Assembly: GCF_003058165.1 (NCBI RefSeq)
Contig: NZ_QBUC01000013.1
Location: 34,970-98,969 of the forward strand
Origin: Paenisporosarcina sp. OV554
GTDB lineage: Bacteria > Bacillota > Bacilli > Bacillales_A > Planococcaceae
Reading direction: 5' to 3'
DNA: 64,000 bases
In this document: one piece after another, positions 1 through 9,249 of the stretch
Layout of the letters: each line of letters begins with the position of its first letter
Position numbering within the stretch: position 1 is the stretch's first letter
Translations under genes and position numbers: made by a program
The notes under the pieces: model-generated
Told to the model about the DNA's origin: nothing
Seen by the model: the letters and a program-made list of their open reading frames with translations, nothing else
Database searches by the model: none

Positions 1-1930
1 GGTTTTCCCTCCAAATGTAGTCAGAAGGGCAAGGTGTATTTGAGGATTCAGACCGAATGTTGTAAGCATTGTCACAATACCGGACGATGCTTTGCTTTTT
101 CCTTTTTATACTATTTAACCAAATCGTTGATTTTAACAGCATTCCCCAGAGACCAGAGAAACTCATGTTATTCATCGGACTGCTTGTAAACTGAATTATT
201 TCGGCTACCTTGCCATCCGTGGATTGAATGGAAGTCTTGACGGAAGAGGCATAGTGAACATCCCCTGAGACGATTACACAGATACTAGGATTCCACTTAA
301 AAATCCATTCGAGGAATTCACTAAACCCTTTTCCATTATACTTCCAGGCTTCAAAATCTATTGCTTGATGAACTGGAAACCCAATCGCTCTTAACGGATA
401 CACATATGAGTGTAAAAAAGATTCAATGAGACCCACCCCATATAAGGGGGCAGGCGAGGCAATAATTAAAGGTTCACCGCTACGCCAACCTGTGTTTAAT
501 AAAGATTGGGAGACTAGTTGCCAGCCTTTATGACTAATAAGTTGAGGACTTCGTAGGTTTTCTTGAATGAGCATCCCGAGTTTGACTGGTTGAGGAAAAT
601 TATCAAACGTCCGTTGTGTTCTCGTATCCAAAAAAACAGTCTTCGGTTCAGTAGGCGCGACAAAATACCAATTTGTATAGTTCCATAAGCAATCTACCCA
701 GCTTTGATAGGTAGTAGATTCAAAAGTGAGTTTAGTAAAATGCATGTTCATTTTATTAATAAACTGTTGATCAAAAGAGTCAGGGGCATTCCCCCAACCC
801 TGAAATGCCCAATAAGCTCCAAGACCATTTGCAACCACATGCTTACCAAGTGGAGAATTTGAGACATTCTCTTTCCAGTCACTTGAAAGGTTCCAATCAT
901 CCGTCACATCGTGATCATCGAAAATCATATAAGTAGGAATGTTTGCGAGAAGTCGTCTAATACGATGAAGTGAAGAGAGGGTTTGTCTGAGGTCATCTGA
1001 TTGTTCCTCAAAACGCTTCTGAAGTAAAGAATGTTCCATTTGATGTTCTTTTTCAAATTGAGTTGATTGTGGAAATGCGTAATATATTCGTTTATTTCCA
1101 TCTTCATCTTCAAATGTAGGTAGTCCTCCTTGCTCTTGAATGGTTTCCCATAGTTCTGGTCCCCATGAGAGCAAATACATGGCTGCATACTCACCAAATT
1201 TCATCAAATGGTTCTGTGAATGATTAGAAGTGAAGTGGCAGAATTGCTCCATGATAAATTGCCTTCCATTAATCTGGTGGAGCGATTTGTGAAAAGGTGT
1301 TTCATCTAATCGTTTGTCTAACTTTGTGAGTGCTTCATCCCGTCCCATTATTCGATTGGCTATGGAGGTTATGACGGGGAAAAGGGGATCGGCTACATCA
1401 TCCGCATAGATTTGATCTCCTAAAAGAAATAAGGAGTTAGGCCGCTTCGTAAGGTCTCGATATGTCGACTGAAGTTCCATATCTCCTGCAGCTAAAGCAT
1501 CATCTCTTTTACCATGTAGCTTTCGACAGGAACCGTATAAAATATGGGATTCTAATTGGTGATGTATAAAAAATGAAGGAAATGGTAAATCTCCATAAAC
1601 AATCGAATGAGTATTATTTGGATTGAGTAATCCAAAACTACTTAAATCTAACATCTCTGATCCTTGATTAAATAGTAAATTGTAGCCTAGAAGAGAATCA
1701 GTAGGAAACTTTTCGCTTTCTGGTAACATGCTAACCAAATAAATATAAAGGCTTTTTCCAAGTTGAACTGACCTTGTTTTACAACGAATACTTACGGGAG
1801 TCAGTTCTTCGTCCAACATATAGAGTTCCGCTCCCATTTGAAAAGGTCGGCTTGTTGCAATCCAAACGTTAATATTGTGAGTGTCTACTCTTCTTAATAT
1901 CGGCCCAGCTAAGATAAATGGTAATTCCAT
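1..1930 (-). CDS. PhoD-like alkaline phosphatase / metallophosphatase (partial, 3' end outside window)
   Basis: The minus frame is open from the ATG at 1930 to the window edge, at least 643 codons, so the C-terminus is missing. The protein carries the PhoD-type metal-binding blocks: GSCRKLHG near residue 133, GDQIYADD near 171, IFDDHDVTDDWN near 335 and SGDVHYASS near 555. PhoD enzymes are calcium- and iron-dependent phosphodiesterases/phosphomonoesterases that release phosphate outside the cell. No clear signal peptide is visible at the N-terminus, unlike classic secreted PhoD, so it may act inside the cell or on another substrate. It is divergent from the coat gene to its right. Family call is firm, substrate is not. 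Confidence 0.85.
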   Translation of the reverse strand, partial: MELPFILAGPILRRVDTHNINVWIATSRPFQMGAELYMLDEELTPVSIRCKTRSVQLGKSLYIYLVSMLPESEKFPTDSLLGYNLLFNQGSEMLDLSSFGLLNPNNTHSIVYGDLPFPSFFIHHQLESHILYGSCRKLHGKRDDALAAGDMELQSTYRDLTKRPNSLFLLGDQIYADDVADPLFPVITSIANRIMGRDEALTKLDKRLDETPFHKSLHQINGRQFIMEQFCHFTSNHSQNHLMKFGEYAAMYLLSWGPELWETIQEQGGLPTFEDEDGNKRIYYAFPQSTQFEKEHQMEHSLLQKRFEEQSDDLRQTLSSLHRIRRLLANIPTYMIFDDHDVTDDWNLSSDWKENVSNSPLGKHVVANGLGAYWAFQGWGNAPDSFDQQFINKMNMHFTKLTFESTTYQSWVDCLWNYTNWYFVAPTEPKTVFLDTRTQRTFDNFPQPVKLGMLIQENLRSPQLISHKGWQLVSQSLLNTGWRSGEPLIIASPAPLYGVGLIESFLHSYVYPLRAIGFPVHQAIDFEAWKYNGKGFSEFLEWIFKWNPSICVIVSGDVHYASSVKTSIQSTDGKVAEIIQFTSSPMNNMSFSGLWGMLLKSTIWLNSIKRKKQSIVRYCDNAYNIRSESSNTPCPSDYIWREN

Positions 1931-2142
1931 TAAAAACACCACCATGTTTTATGAATTACCAATAACCTATTCATTTCCAATATGATGGGTGAGTAAAGTG
2001 TGAAAGACTATTCAATAAAAAAAATAAAAATTTTTTTTTTGAAATCCAGATAACTTAACAAAAAAACGTTTTGAATAACTTTTCCTTTTTAATTCATACT
2101 AATTCAGATGCACAATTCTGATGAAGAGGAGGAAAATATTAT

Positions 2143-2772
2143 ATGACGCAAAACCCACAAGGTCAAATGCACGAAAATATGCATACAGGTCCTGTACCAC
2201 CACAAATGAACCATGGTGGCCATGAATTATTCGACGTTCATGAAGTGTTATCAGCTTCTGTTGGGGGATTAAACCAGTACACTTTATTACGTCCACATGT
2301 CAAAGATCAAGAATTACTTACTATGTTGGATCGTCAGTTCCGATTTATGCAGGAAGAATATAACATTACAGTAGAATGTTTTAGTACAGGTTTAGACCCT
2401 TCAAAACCAACACAAAAATATATGATGAAACAAGATAATGATTTCGTTTTTGGATTAAAACCTTCACAACCGAAAAAGCCAATTCAGTCAGCTGCTGAAT
2501 TAACAGATGAAATCATTTCAGGGTTTATGCTTGGTGTGCATAAGTCTGGAGCATCTCTTAAAGCTATGTCTGCACTCGAAACAACGAATCCAGTTGTACG
2601 ACGTGTGCTAGCAGATTCAGTTCCAAACTGTATTGAAATGGCATATGAAGTTTCTATTTATCAAAACAAACATCATTATTATCAAGTGCCACAGCTCGCA
2701 CAGCAAGATACAATGGCCATTGTGAATTCTTATGCACCATCTAACATCCAACATAATACGGCAAGCCATTAA
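2143..2772 (+). CDS. CotF-family spore coat protein
   Basis: A 209-residue protein starting ATG behind a strong site (GAGGAGG). The N-terminal 30 residues are rich in Gln, His, Met and Pro; the rest is a helical coat-F domain with the family's paired helices (HEVLSASVGGLNQYTLLRPH near residue 33, then FRFMQEEYN near 66). CotF-like proteins are structural parts of the spore coat made in the mother cell. A hairpin terminator follows directly, so the gene is monocistronic. The homology is recognised by pattern only; it could also be one of the coat-F paralogues not strictly orthologous to CotF. Confidence 0.8.
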   Translation: MTQNPQGQMHENMHTGPVPPQMNHGGHELFDVHEVLSASVGGLNQYTLLRPHVKDQELLTMLDRQFRFMQEEYNITVECFSTGLDPSKPTQKYMMKQDNDFVFGLKPSQPKKPIQSAAELTDEIISGFMLGVHKSGASLKAMSALETTNPVVRRVLADSVPNCIEMAYEVSIYQNKHHYYQVPQLAQQDTMAIVNSYAPSNIQHNTASH

Positions 2773-2779
2773 AAAAGGG

Positions 2780-2806
2780 ACCAGGTCTTCGGATCTGGTT
2801 GTTTTT
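2780..2806 (+). terminator. Terminator after the CotF-like gene
   Basis: Eight-base arms ACCAGGTC and GATCTGGT (one G-T pair) close a TTCG tetraloop and are followed by a short T-run. It sits 8 bases after the stop codon. Confidence 0.8.
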
Positions 2807-3043
2807 ATGTTGAAAAGGCTTCACAATACATATTTCTATAGTAGGCCCGAACTTGTTGTTAAAGATAGAAAAAAGAAAGACTTCAATTATTTAAAGTGAA
2901 AGTAGACTAATATCAATGTGCATGATTCTTATAGTGCATAAACTACTAATAATAGGTCACGTAATGTCGTTTCATAATGCATCAAAATTTATGTTTACAT
3001 GTTGAAAACATAGGAGTAGTATTGTGTGCAGTTTCATATTTCT

Positions 3044-3250
3044 AAATCGCTTAATCCATTTGGAACGGGGGAACCATTTTATCGTGGCTTTTACAGCCGC
3101 GTGGGGTGAATCCTACGAATTTAGGTAGGGCTACTCTTTTAGCCCAAACCCGACAGCTAACCCCGTAAGCGTTATGAGAGAGGAATTGGAGCTAGTGAGA
3201 ATGAAATAATGTCCACTAGGCTATTTCCCTATGCCTTGTGGGCTTTTTTG
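3044..3250 (+). ncRNA. Cyclic di-AMP riboswitch (ydaO/yuaA leader)
   Basis: The stretch holds the conserved ydaO blocks in order: ATCGCTTAATCCATTT, GGGGGAACCATT, GGGGTGAATCC, TAGGGCTACTCTTTTAGCCC, AAACCCGACAGCTAACCCCG and GTAAGCG. Known leaders of this family bind c-di-AMP and switch off potassium and osmolyte importers. The expression platform is a terminator at 3212-3250. A CTAGTG at about 3192-3197 can pair with CACTAG in the 5' arm of that terminator, which would be the antiterminator (inference). It lies just upstream of kimA, as in Bacillus subtilis. Confidence 0.95.
3212..3250 (+). terminator. Riboswitch-controlled terminator before kimA
   Basis: Arms CCACTAGGC and GCCTTGTGG enclose an 11-base loop and are followed by CTTTTTT. 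The run overlaps the most upstream in-frame start of kimA, which rules that start out. Confidence 0.85.
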
Positions 3251-3324
3251 TCGTTAATCACTGTATTAAGGGTTATCTTTTCGGAATGAGGAAAGATGAC
3301 TCAATAAAGAAAGAAGTGGAAAAA

Positions 3325-5151
3325 ATGTTATCGGCAGTGAAAAGGTTTTTAATCGGTCGTCCATTAAAGTCATCTGAATTAGGTGAACAAAAGCTTAATA
3401 AAACAAAAGCTTTAGCTATTCTTTCTTCAGATGCATTATCTTCGGTTGCATATGGACCGGAGCAAATTTTACTGGTTTTAATTACGTTAGGTACAATCGC
3501 TTTTTGGTACTCAATTCCTATTGCAGTAGGTGTCCTTATCCTGTTATCAGCACTTATTTTGTCTTATAGACAAATTATATTTGCCTATCCACGTGGAGGT
3601 GGTGCTTATATTGTTGCGAAAGAAAACCTTGGAGAAAATGCAGGATTGATTGCAGGAGGTTCATTATTAGTAGATTACATTCTGACCGTTGCAGTTAGTG
3701 TCTCGGCTGGTACTGATGCCATCACTTCTGCGGTGCCGACCCTACACGATCATAATGTGGCCATTGCAAGTGTTCTGGTTATATTGATTACTATTTTAAA
3801 TTTAAGAGGAATAACTGAGTCTGCTTCCATTTTAGCTTATCCAGTCTATTTATTCGTACTGGCGTTATTTATCTTAATTGGCGTTGGGTTTTTCAATATT
3901 TTAACTGGAAATGTTTCACCTGATTTGCATACACCACTTGGTACTCCAGTGGCTGGTATCAGCTTGTTTTTATTACTTAGAGCTTTCGCTTCAGGTAGTT
4001 CTGCATTAACGGGAGTTGAAGCTATTTCTAATTCAATCCCTAACTTTAAATATCCTGCTGCTAAAAATGCCGCTAAAACCTTAACGATTATGGGTTCTTT
4101 GCTTGCTGTGTTATTTGTGGGCGTAGTTGGGTTGGCTTACTTCTATGGAATTACACCTAAAGTAGAAGAAACAGTTATTTCCCAAATTGGATCAGAAATT
4201 TTCGGACGAAACTATATGTATTATTTCATACAAGGAACGACGGCTTTGATTCTTGTTCTCGCAGCGAATACAGGATATTCGGCATTTCCACTGCTAGCAT
4301 TTAGCCTTTCAAATGATAAATACATCCCGAGTATGTTTAAAATGAGAGGAGATCGATTGGGATACTCTAATGGAATCATTACACTTGGTTTTACATCTAT
4401 CCTTCTCATTATCATCTTTAACGGGCAAACGGAACAACTTATCCCCCTATACGCAGTTGGTGTATTTATCCCATTCACGTTATCTCAGACAGGGATGCTC
4501 GTAAAATGGATGAGAGAAAAGCCGAAAGGTTGGATGACCAAACTCATTATTAACTTTATTGGGGCATTCATTAGTTTTACGGTTATGATGATTTTCTTTA
4601 TTACAAAATTTGGGCAAGTATGGGCCGTTCTCATCTTTTTGCCATTACTCGTTTTTATTTTCCATAAAATAAAAAGTCATTATGTGGCTGTTGGTGAACA
4701 ATTAAGTATATCTACTAGTGAACCTTGTATGAAAATCGAAGGGAACGTGATTATTGTACCTGTCGCAGGTATTACGCATGTAGTAGAGAACTCTTTGAAC
4801 TATGCTAAATCGCTAAATCCACAACAAATCATTGCTGTATATGTAGCTTTTGAGAGAAAAGATGAACATACTTTCGAAGAAAAGTGGAATAAATGGCAGC
4901 CTGATATTCGACTGGTAACTTTACATTCACAATATAGAAGTATCACTCACCCTTTATCGAAATTTATTAGTAAGGTAGAAAATAAGGCGAATGAATCTAA
5001 CTATCGTGTAACCGTCTTAATCCCTCAATTTATTCCTAAAAAAGGCTGGCAAAACATTCTTCATAACCAGTCCAGTTTATTAATTAGAGCGATCTTGCTT
5101 TACCGAAGAGATGTGGTTGTTACTACAGTACCTTATCGCTTTAAGAAGTAA
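3325..5151 (+). CDS. kimA: High-affinity potassium importer KimA (YdaO), APC superfamily
   Basis: A 608-residue membrane protein, the same size as B. subtilis KimA, which it resembles along its length: FLIGRPLKSSELGEQKL at the N-terminus, ALAILSSDALSSVAYG, the YPRGGGAYIV block and SALTGVEAISN. About 12 membrane helices are followed by a cytoplasmic C-terminal domain of roughly 140 residues. KimA imports potassium driven by protons and is shut off by c-di-AMP. I chose the ATG at 3325 because it matches the KimA N-terminus; the in-frame start at 3238 lies inside the riboswitch terminator, and ATG 3286 remains possible. Expression should fall when c-di-AMP binds the leader. Confidence 0.92.
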   Translation: MLSAVKRFLIGRPLKSSELGEQKLNKTKALAILSSDALSSVAYGPEQILLVLITLGTIAFWYSIPIAVGVLILLSALILSYRQIIFAYPRGGGAYIVAKENLGENAGLIAGGSLLVDYILTVAVSVSAGTDAITSAVPTLHDHNVAIASVLVILITILNLRGITESASILAYPVYLFVLALFILIGVGFFNILTGNVSPDLHTPLGTPVAGISLFLLLRAFASGSSALTGVEAISNSIPNFKYPAAKNAAKTLTIMGSLLAVLFVGVVGLAYFYGITPKVEETVISQIGSEIFGRNYMYYFIQGTTALILVLAANTGYSAFPLLAFSLSNDKYIPSMFKMRGDRLGYSNGIITLGFTSILLIIIFNGQTEQLIPLYAVGVFIPFTLSQTGMLVKWMREKPKGWMTKLIINFIGAFISFTVMMIFFITKFGQVWAVLIFLPLLVFIFHKIKSHYVAVGEQLSISTSEPCMKIEGNVIIVPVAGITHVVENSLNYAKSLNPQQIIAVYVAFERKDEHTFEEKWNKWQPDIRLVTLHSQYRSITHPLSKFISKVENKANESNYRVTVLIPQFIPKKGWQNILHNQSSLLIRAILLYRRDVVVTTVPYRFKK

Positions 5152-5167
5152 CATGAACGAATAAAAA

Positions 5168-5215
5168 TAAAAACGCATTCATCACGTTCAATCATCGTGA
5201 AGAATGCGTTTTTAT
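5168..5215. terminator. Bidirectional terminator between kimA and the cupin gene
   Basis: Arms AAAACGCATTC and GAATGCGTTTTT, with an inner ATCACG/CGTGA pairing. It is flanked by an A-run and a T-run, so it can serve both converging genes. Confidence 0.85.
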
Positions 5216-5236
5216 GTGCAGTCAAGTAAAGGATGA

Positions 5237-5734
5237 TTATCGCCATCGATCGACTACTTGTCCACGATTTCCATAAACAGGGTCTGTAGTAGGAACTTTA
5301 ACTTGTTTGATGTCTGCAAGTGCTTGAGGTCTTTCAATTTGATTCCCAGTTTGAATATTGTAGTCTTTGCCATCAGGATAGGCTCCTACAATTTCGAAAT
5401 CCGGACTACTTGTTAATTTTTTATGGCCAGTTCCGGCAGGCAATACAAGCACATCACCTGTATTGACCTCAATCGTTTCTCCTTTTGTACCGCCAAGTAT
5501 TAATTTAGCTGAGCCTGCTCGAACCCCTAGGACTTCATGCGTAATGCTATGGTAATGGTGATAATCTAGTACACCATTCACCCAACTATTTCGCCAATTA
5601 TTCAATTTGAAAGTTGCTTCAATTTCATGTGGATGTTTTTTGAAGACACCAGGATATAAAATAGCTGGCAAATCCGGATTGTTTGGAATGGTGCCATCGT
5701 CTTCGAACATAAATAGTTTGTAAGTAAAACTCAT
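5237..5734 (-). CDS. YjlB-like cupin-domain protein
   Basis: 165 residues with a single cupin fold. A His-rich metal-site block (DYHHYHSITHEVLGV, about residues 57-71) includes the usual cupin glutamate, and the second motif PAGTGHKKL lies near 102. It resembles the B. subtilis YjlB family, whose function is not established; the metal ligands are intact, so an enzyme or small-molecule-binding role is likely. The ATG at 5734 is preferred over the GTG at 5737 because it lies 9 bases from AAGGAGG. It converges on kimA and is monocistronic. Confidence 0.8.
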   Translation of the reverse strand: MSFTYKLFMFEDDGTIPNNPDLPAILYPGVFKKHPHEIEATFKLNNWRNSWVNGVLDYHHYHSITHEVLGVRAGSAKLILGGTKGETIEVNTGDVLVLPAGTGHKKLTSSPDFEIVGAYPDGKDYNIQTGNQIERPQALADIKQVKVPTTDPVYGNRGQVVDRWR

Positions 5735-5905
5735 CACACTTTTCCTCCTTTATGGTCTTAACAGTAAAACTACCCGTTCTAGCAAATAAGTAATCTTCTC
5801 GTTTGAATGGATCTAAAGAAGGAAAGAGTACTTTTATACAACTAATCATACATACTAAGTTATTGGCATAGAAGACGCTAGTAAGGGTCAATAGGAGGAA
5901 ATAAG

Positions 5906-6814
5906 ATGAAAGATTGCACGGTTATAGGGGGAGGTCCTGCAGGATTAAATGCAACCTTGGTATTAGGAAGGGCGAGAAGAAATGTCATCTTGGTGGATAG
6001 CAATGAAGCTCGTAATAAAGTGACATCTGCCTCTCACGGATTCATTACACGAGATGGAATTACACCATCAGAATTTCGAGAGTTTGCGCATCAAGAATTC
6101 AGTCAATACCCTTCGATTTCCACGTTGGAAGACAAAGTCGTTGAAATTATAAAAAAAGCTGATGGATTTACTATCAGAACAGAAATGGGGAGAGAATGGG
6201 CGACGAGAAAAGTAATTCTTGCAACCGGTGTGAAAGAGAAATTCCCGAATATACCAAACTTACGAAACTTTTATGGGAAAAGTATTTTTAACTGCCCATA
6301 TTGTGATGGTTGGGAACTTAGAGATAAACCTTTAGCTTTATTTGGTGAGGTTGATTATACGTTCCATACAGCAGAAATAGTGCGGAACTGGTCGCTAGAT
6401 TTAGTGATCTTCACAAATGGAAAAGAACTAACAATAAGCCATGAGAAAAAAATGAAAAAACTCGACATAAGAGTAGAGACGAGTGGGATACGTCTCCTCA
6501 CTGGTAAGGATGGAATGCTACAAAAAGTTGAACTTGAAAATGGTCTTGTGATTGAAAGAGTAGGGGGATTCGTCACGCCTGAACTCGTACAAGCATCTGA
6601 TCTTGGGACCTTGCTAGGAGTTAAATTAAACGAAACGGGGGGCCATCACTCTGATGAAGTGGGAAAAACTAAGATAACAGGACTTTTTGTCGCGGGAGAA
6701 GCATCAAATGTGTATCCTGCTCAATTGATTATCGCTGCTGCATGTGGAGTGAAAACGGCAATGGCTGTTAATGTCGAATTAATACATGAAGGCATATTAG
6801 GAAGTGAAAAATAA
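5906..6814 (+). CDS. Thioredoxin-reductase-like FAD/NAD(P) oxidoreductase
   Basis: 302 residues with an N-terminal FAD-binding motif GGGPAGL (8-14), a redox-active CPYC pair (130-133) in the context FNCPYCDGWE, and a C-terminal FAD contact LFVAGEAS near 262. These place it in the low-molecular-weight thioredoxin reductase family. The CPYCDGWE setting is typical of the subgroup that includes stand-alone dithiol oxidases and reductases (GliT-like) rather than house-keeping TrxB, which has CATC. The second nucleotide region is less canonical, so NADPH use is uncertain. It has a strong ribosome site (AGGAGG) and stands alone. Confidence 0.82.
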   Translation: MKDCTVIGGGPAGLNATLVLGRARRNVILVDSNEARNKVTSASHGFITRDGITPSEFREFAHQEFSQYPSISTLEDKVVEIIKKADGFTIRTEMGREWATRKVILATGVKEKFPNIPNLRNFYGKSIFNCPYCDGWELRDKPLALFGEVDYTFHTAEIVRNWSLDLVIFTNGKELTISHEKKMKKLDIRVETSGIRLLTGKDGMLQKVELENGLVIERVGGFVTPELVQASDLGTLLGVKLNETGGHHSDEVGKTKITGLFVAGEASNVYPAQLIIAAACGVKTAMAVNVELIHEGILGSEK

Positions 6815-6906
6815 GCTTTTTTAGCTTCCTGCGCTTTCTTAAAATGGTACTTATTTCTATCGCGTAATATAAAAAACCCCAAATTGTAAAGAAAAATCTT
6901 ATGTTT

Positions 6907-6923
6907 TGTCACGGAACTGTAAT
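6907..6923 (+). promoter_or_regulatory. WalR (YycF)-box-like site upstream of the LysM-3D gene
   Basis: TGTCAC-N5-TGTAAT matches the WalR consensus TGTWAH-N5-TGTWAH with one mismatch in the first half. In B. subtilis the similar gene yocH is activated by WalR, which makes the location meaningful. It is 52 bases before the chosen start. Confidence 0.5.
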
Positions 6924-6974
6924 GTTTAAGTGTTATTTTTATTTCTACAAACGAGAAATAAAGGAGAAAACAAC

Positions 6975-7550
6975 TTGAAAAAATTCAGTTTCGTGTTAAG
7001 TTTCGTACTAATTTTCCTCGTCGCATTTGCCAATGACTCGGAAGCCGCTGCTTCTGTCCACACAGTTAAAAATGGTGACACATTATATAAAATATCAAAA
7101 CAGTACCATGTCTCTGTCTCAACTATTAAATCTATAAACCATTTAAAGTCAGATTTAATTAAACCGAAACAAAAACTTCAATTAAAAGGTAAAGCTACAG
7201 TAAAAAAAGTTTCTAAAAAATCCGCTAAAAAATCAGTATCTCGATCTAATGACAAAGTGGTCAAAGAATTGATGGTATCTACCACAGCATACACTGCTTA
7301 TTGTCGCGGTTGTTCAGGCATTACGAAAACAGGAATCAATTTAAGAAAGAATCCAAACTTAAAAGTAATTGCTGTTGATCCAAGCGTAATTAAACTTGGC
7401 TCAAAAGTATATGTAGAAGGTTACGGATATGCCATCGCTGGTGATACTGGTAGTGCGATAAAAGGAAATAAAATTGATGTCTTTATGCCAAACCATTCAA
7501 GTGCTTTAAAATGGGGACGTAAAACAGTGAAAATTAAAATCTTACGATAA
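6975..7550 (+). CDS. LysM-3D domain cell-wall protein (YocH-like)
   Basis: 191 residues: a signal peptide (1-25, cleavage near SEAAA), one LysM peptidoglycan-binding domain (27-70, VKNGDTLYKISKQY), a Lys/Ser-rich linker (71-98) and a C-terminal 3D domain (100-190) with the three aspartates D135, D157 and D168 that name the fold. 3D domains form the double-psi barrel of secreted murein hydrolases such as YocH. The start is a TTG at 6975, placed 7-8 bases after AAGGAG; a more upstream in-frame start would spoil the signal peptide. Probably under WalRK control through the box at 6907. Confidence 0.85.
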   Translation: MKKFSFVLSFVLIFLVAFANDSEAAASVHTVKNGDTLYKISKQYHVSVSTIKSINHLKSDLIKPKQKLQLKGKATVKKVSKKSAKKSVSRSNDKVVKELMVSTTAYTAYCRGCSGITKTGINLRKNPNLKVIAVDPSVIKLGSKVYVEGYGYAIAGDTGSAIKGNKIDVFMPNHSSALKWGRKTVKIKILR

Positions 7551-7560
7551 CTTATAACGA

Positions 7561-7597
7561 AAGCCCACTTACCTAATTTGGTAAGTGGGCTTTTTTG
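7561..7597 (+). terminator. Terminator after the LysM-3D gene
   Basis: A long hairpin with arms AAGCCCACTTACC and GGTAAGTGGGCTT, followed by T6. It is perfect apart from the loop. Confidence 0.9.
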
Positions 7598-7636
7598 AAA
7601 GATAAGAATAAACTTTGAGGCTGTTTTTTATAGTTT

Positions 7637-7699
7637 CGCTCATAGACGACAAAGATCCGCTCATAGACGACACGAATGCGCGCATAGACATGACAAATC
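7637..7699 (+). repeat. Tandem 21-bp repeat array, three units
   Basis: Units begin at 7637, 7658 and 7679, exactly 21 bp apart. The shared core is CGCTCATAGACGACA in the first two units and CGCGCATAGACATGACA in the third. The array lies 40 bases after a terminator and upstream of the decayed permease. The rest of 7700-7890 shows nothing I can assign. Confidence 0.85.
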
Positions 7700-7892
7700 T
7701 CTATTTACAACAGAGACAAGCAGCAGAAGATGCCATTTCGGCTTCTACTCCGTTTTGAACTGTGAACTACCATATTTTCAGCCGAAATTATACTTTGAAC
7801 ACAATTTTATCAATTATTGCGTAAATGTTACAGTAACTTGCAGGAAAACCTGCATATAGTTATGATTAACTTGTTAAAAAGTTCGATTAATC

Positions 7893-8505
7893 GGCTTCCT
7901 TGAAGCGACGCTCATGACCTTGAAAATCACGGTTGTCGCACTTATCTTGGACGAACTTGGGATTGGTTTTTGCACTGATGAAAATATCACGCTCAAAAAT
8001 TTTGCAAACAATTGCTAATCTCTACATTACCATCATTCGAGGTAAGCCTTTGATTGTACAAATCATGTTCTTGTATTTCGGGATTACTCAACTAATTGTC
8101 CTTTCTGGTTTTTGGGCAGGAGCCATAGCACTAGCTATTCATAATGGTGCATACATTGCGGAAATATTCCGTGGCTCCATTCAAGAAATTGATCGTGGGC
8201 AACGCGATGCTAGTAGCTCCCTTGGGATGACCAGGGCGCAAAGCATGCGTCGCATCATTTTCCCTCAGACATTGAAACGCTCAATTCCGCCCCTTTGCAA
8301 TCAATTCATCATCACGTTGAAAGACTCTTCATTGGTCTATATCATCAGCGTGCCAGAACTATTCGCCATGGCTAACCGAGAAGCAGCACAGTCCCATCAA
8401 TCCCTGGAAACATTTCTAGTGGTTGGGGTTTACTACCTGGTTTTGGTTATGATCTTTACCTAATTACTGAAACTTAATGAAAATAAACTTAATGTCGACA
8501 AATAA
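7893..8505 (+). pseudogene. Decayed amino-acid ABC transporter permease (GlnP-like)
   Basis: Two frames together read as a polar-amino-acid permease. The first frame gives GFLEATLMTLKITVVALIL. After a net two-base loss near 7950 the next frame gives TNLGLVFALMKISRSKILQT and runs through the family signature EIFRGSIQEIDRGQRDAS to VVGVYYLVLVMIFT. A TAA at 8461 then interrupts, but the same frame continues LLKLNENKLNVDK to a natural stop at 8503, which points to a TAT-to-TAA change. About 20 N-terminal residues and any upstream solute-binding gene are missing. So the membrane subunit is non-functional, although the ATPase after it is intact. Confidence 0.8.
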
Positions 8506-8520
8506 GAAGGAGGGGATCAT

Positions 8521-9243
8521 ATGTTAAAAGGAACAAATATCCATAAATCGTTCGGCGATTTGGAAGTGTTGAAAGGCATTGATCTGGAAGTCGCTCCTTC
8601 GGAAGTGGTCGTCCTGGTCGGGGTCAGTGGATCCGGTAAAAGTACGCTTTTACGTTGTTTTAATTTTCTTGAACGTATCAATAAAGGGACCATTGAAGTG
8701 GATGGACAAGTAGTGGATTCCAAGAAACATAAATTATCAAATATCCGTGCCGAAGTAGGTATGGTATTTCAACATTTCAACCTTTTCCCGCATATGACAG
8801 TGCTTGAAAATGTTATTGAAGCACCAATGACTGTAAAGAAAATGAAAAAAGAAGACGCTGTTGCATTGGCAAAAGGCTTACTTGAAAAAGTAGGTTTGTC
8901 TGACAAAGCGGATGTATATCCAAGCAAATTGTCTGGTGGACAAAAACAGCGTGTTGCAATTGCTCGTTCACTAGCGATGGAACCTAAAGTGCTTTTGTTT
9001 GATGAACCAACATCAGCACTTGATCCTGAGCTTGTAGGAGAAGTCCTAAGCGTCATGCAACAACTCGCACAAGAGGGCATGACAATGGTTGTGGTGACGC
9101 ATGAAATGAAATTCGCACGTGAAGTAGCGGATCGAGTAATCATGTTGGACGAAGGACGAATCATTGAGTCTGCGGATCCAGTTACATTCTTTCAAAATCC
9201 AAGTCATGAACGAACGAAGCAATTTATTAAGTTAGTTGACTAA
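8521..9243 (+). CDS. Amino-acid ABC transporter ATP-binding protein (GlnQ-like)
   Basis: 240 residues with every ABC motif intact: Walker A GVSGSGKS (34-41), Q84 in the Q-loop, signature LSGGQ (137-141), Walker B VLLFDE (157-162) and switch His194. The sequence is closest to the polar amino-acid uptake ATPases (GlnQ, TcyN and relatives). It begins 15 bases after the broken permease and has a very strong ribosome site (AAGGAGGGG), so it was the last gene of a transport operon. With no partner permease or binding protein nearby it is now an orphan, unless it serves a permease encoded elsewhere. Confidence 0.88.
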   Translation: MLKGTNIHKSFGDLEVLKGIDLEVAPSEVVVLVGVSGSGKSTLLRCFNFLERINKGTIEVDGQVVDSKKHKLSNIRAEVGMVFQHFNLFPHMTVLENVIEAPMTVKKMKKEDAVALAKGLLEKVGLSDKADVYPSKLSGGQKQRVAIARSLAMEPKVLLFDEPTSALDPELVGEVLSVMQQLAQEGMTMVVVTHEMKFAREVADRVIMLDEGRIIESADPVTFFQNPSHERTKQFIKLVD

Positions 9244-9249
9244 CATAGA

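Noticed and set aside
3238..3324. N-terminal extension of KimA from 3238
   Set aside because: It overlaps the riboswitch terminator and is absent from B. subtilis KimA.
7933..8463. Intact 176-residue permease starting at 7933
   Set aside because: Homology continues upstream in another frame and downstream past the TAA, so it is a fragment.
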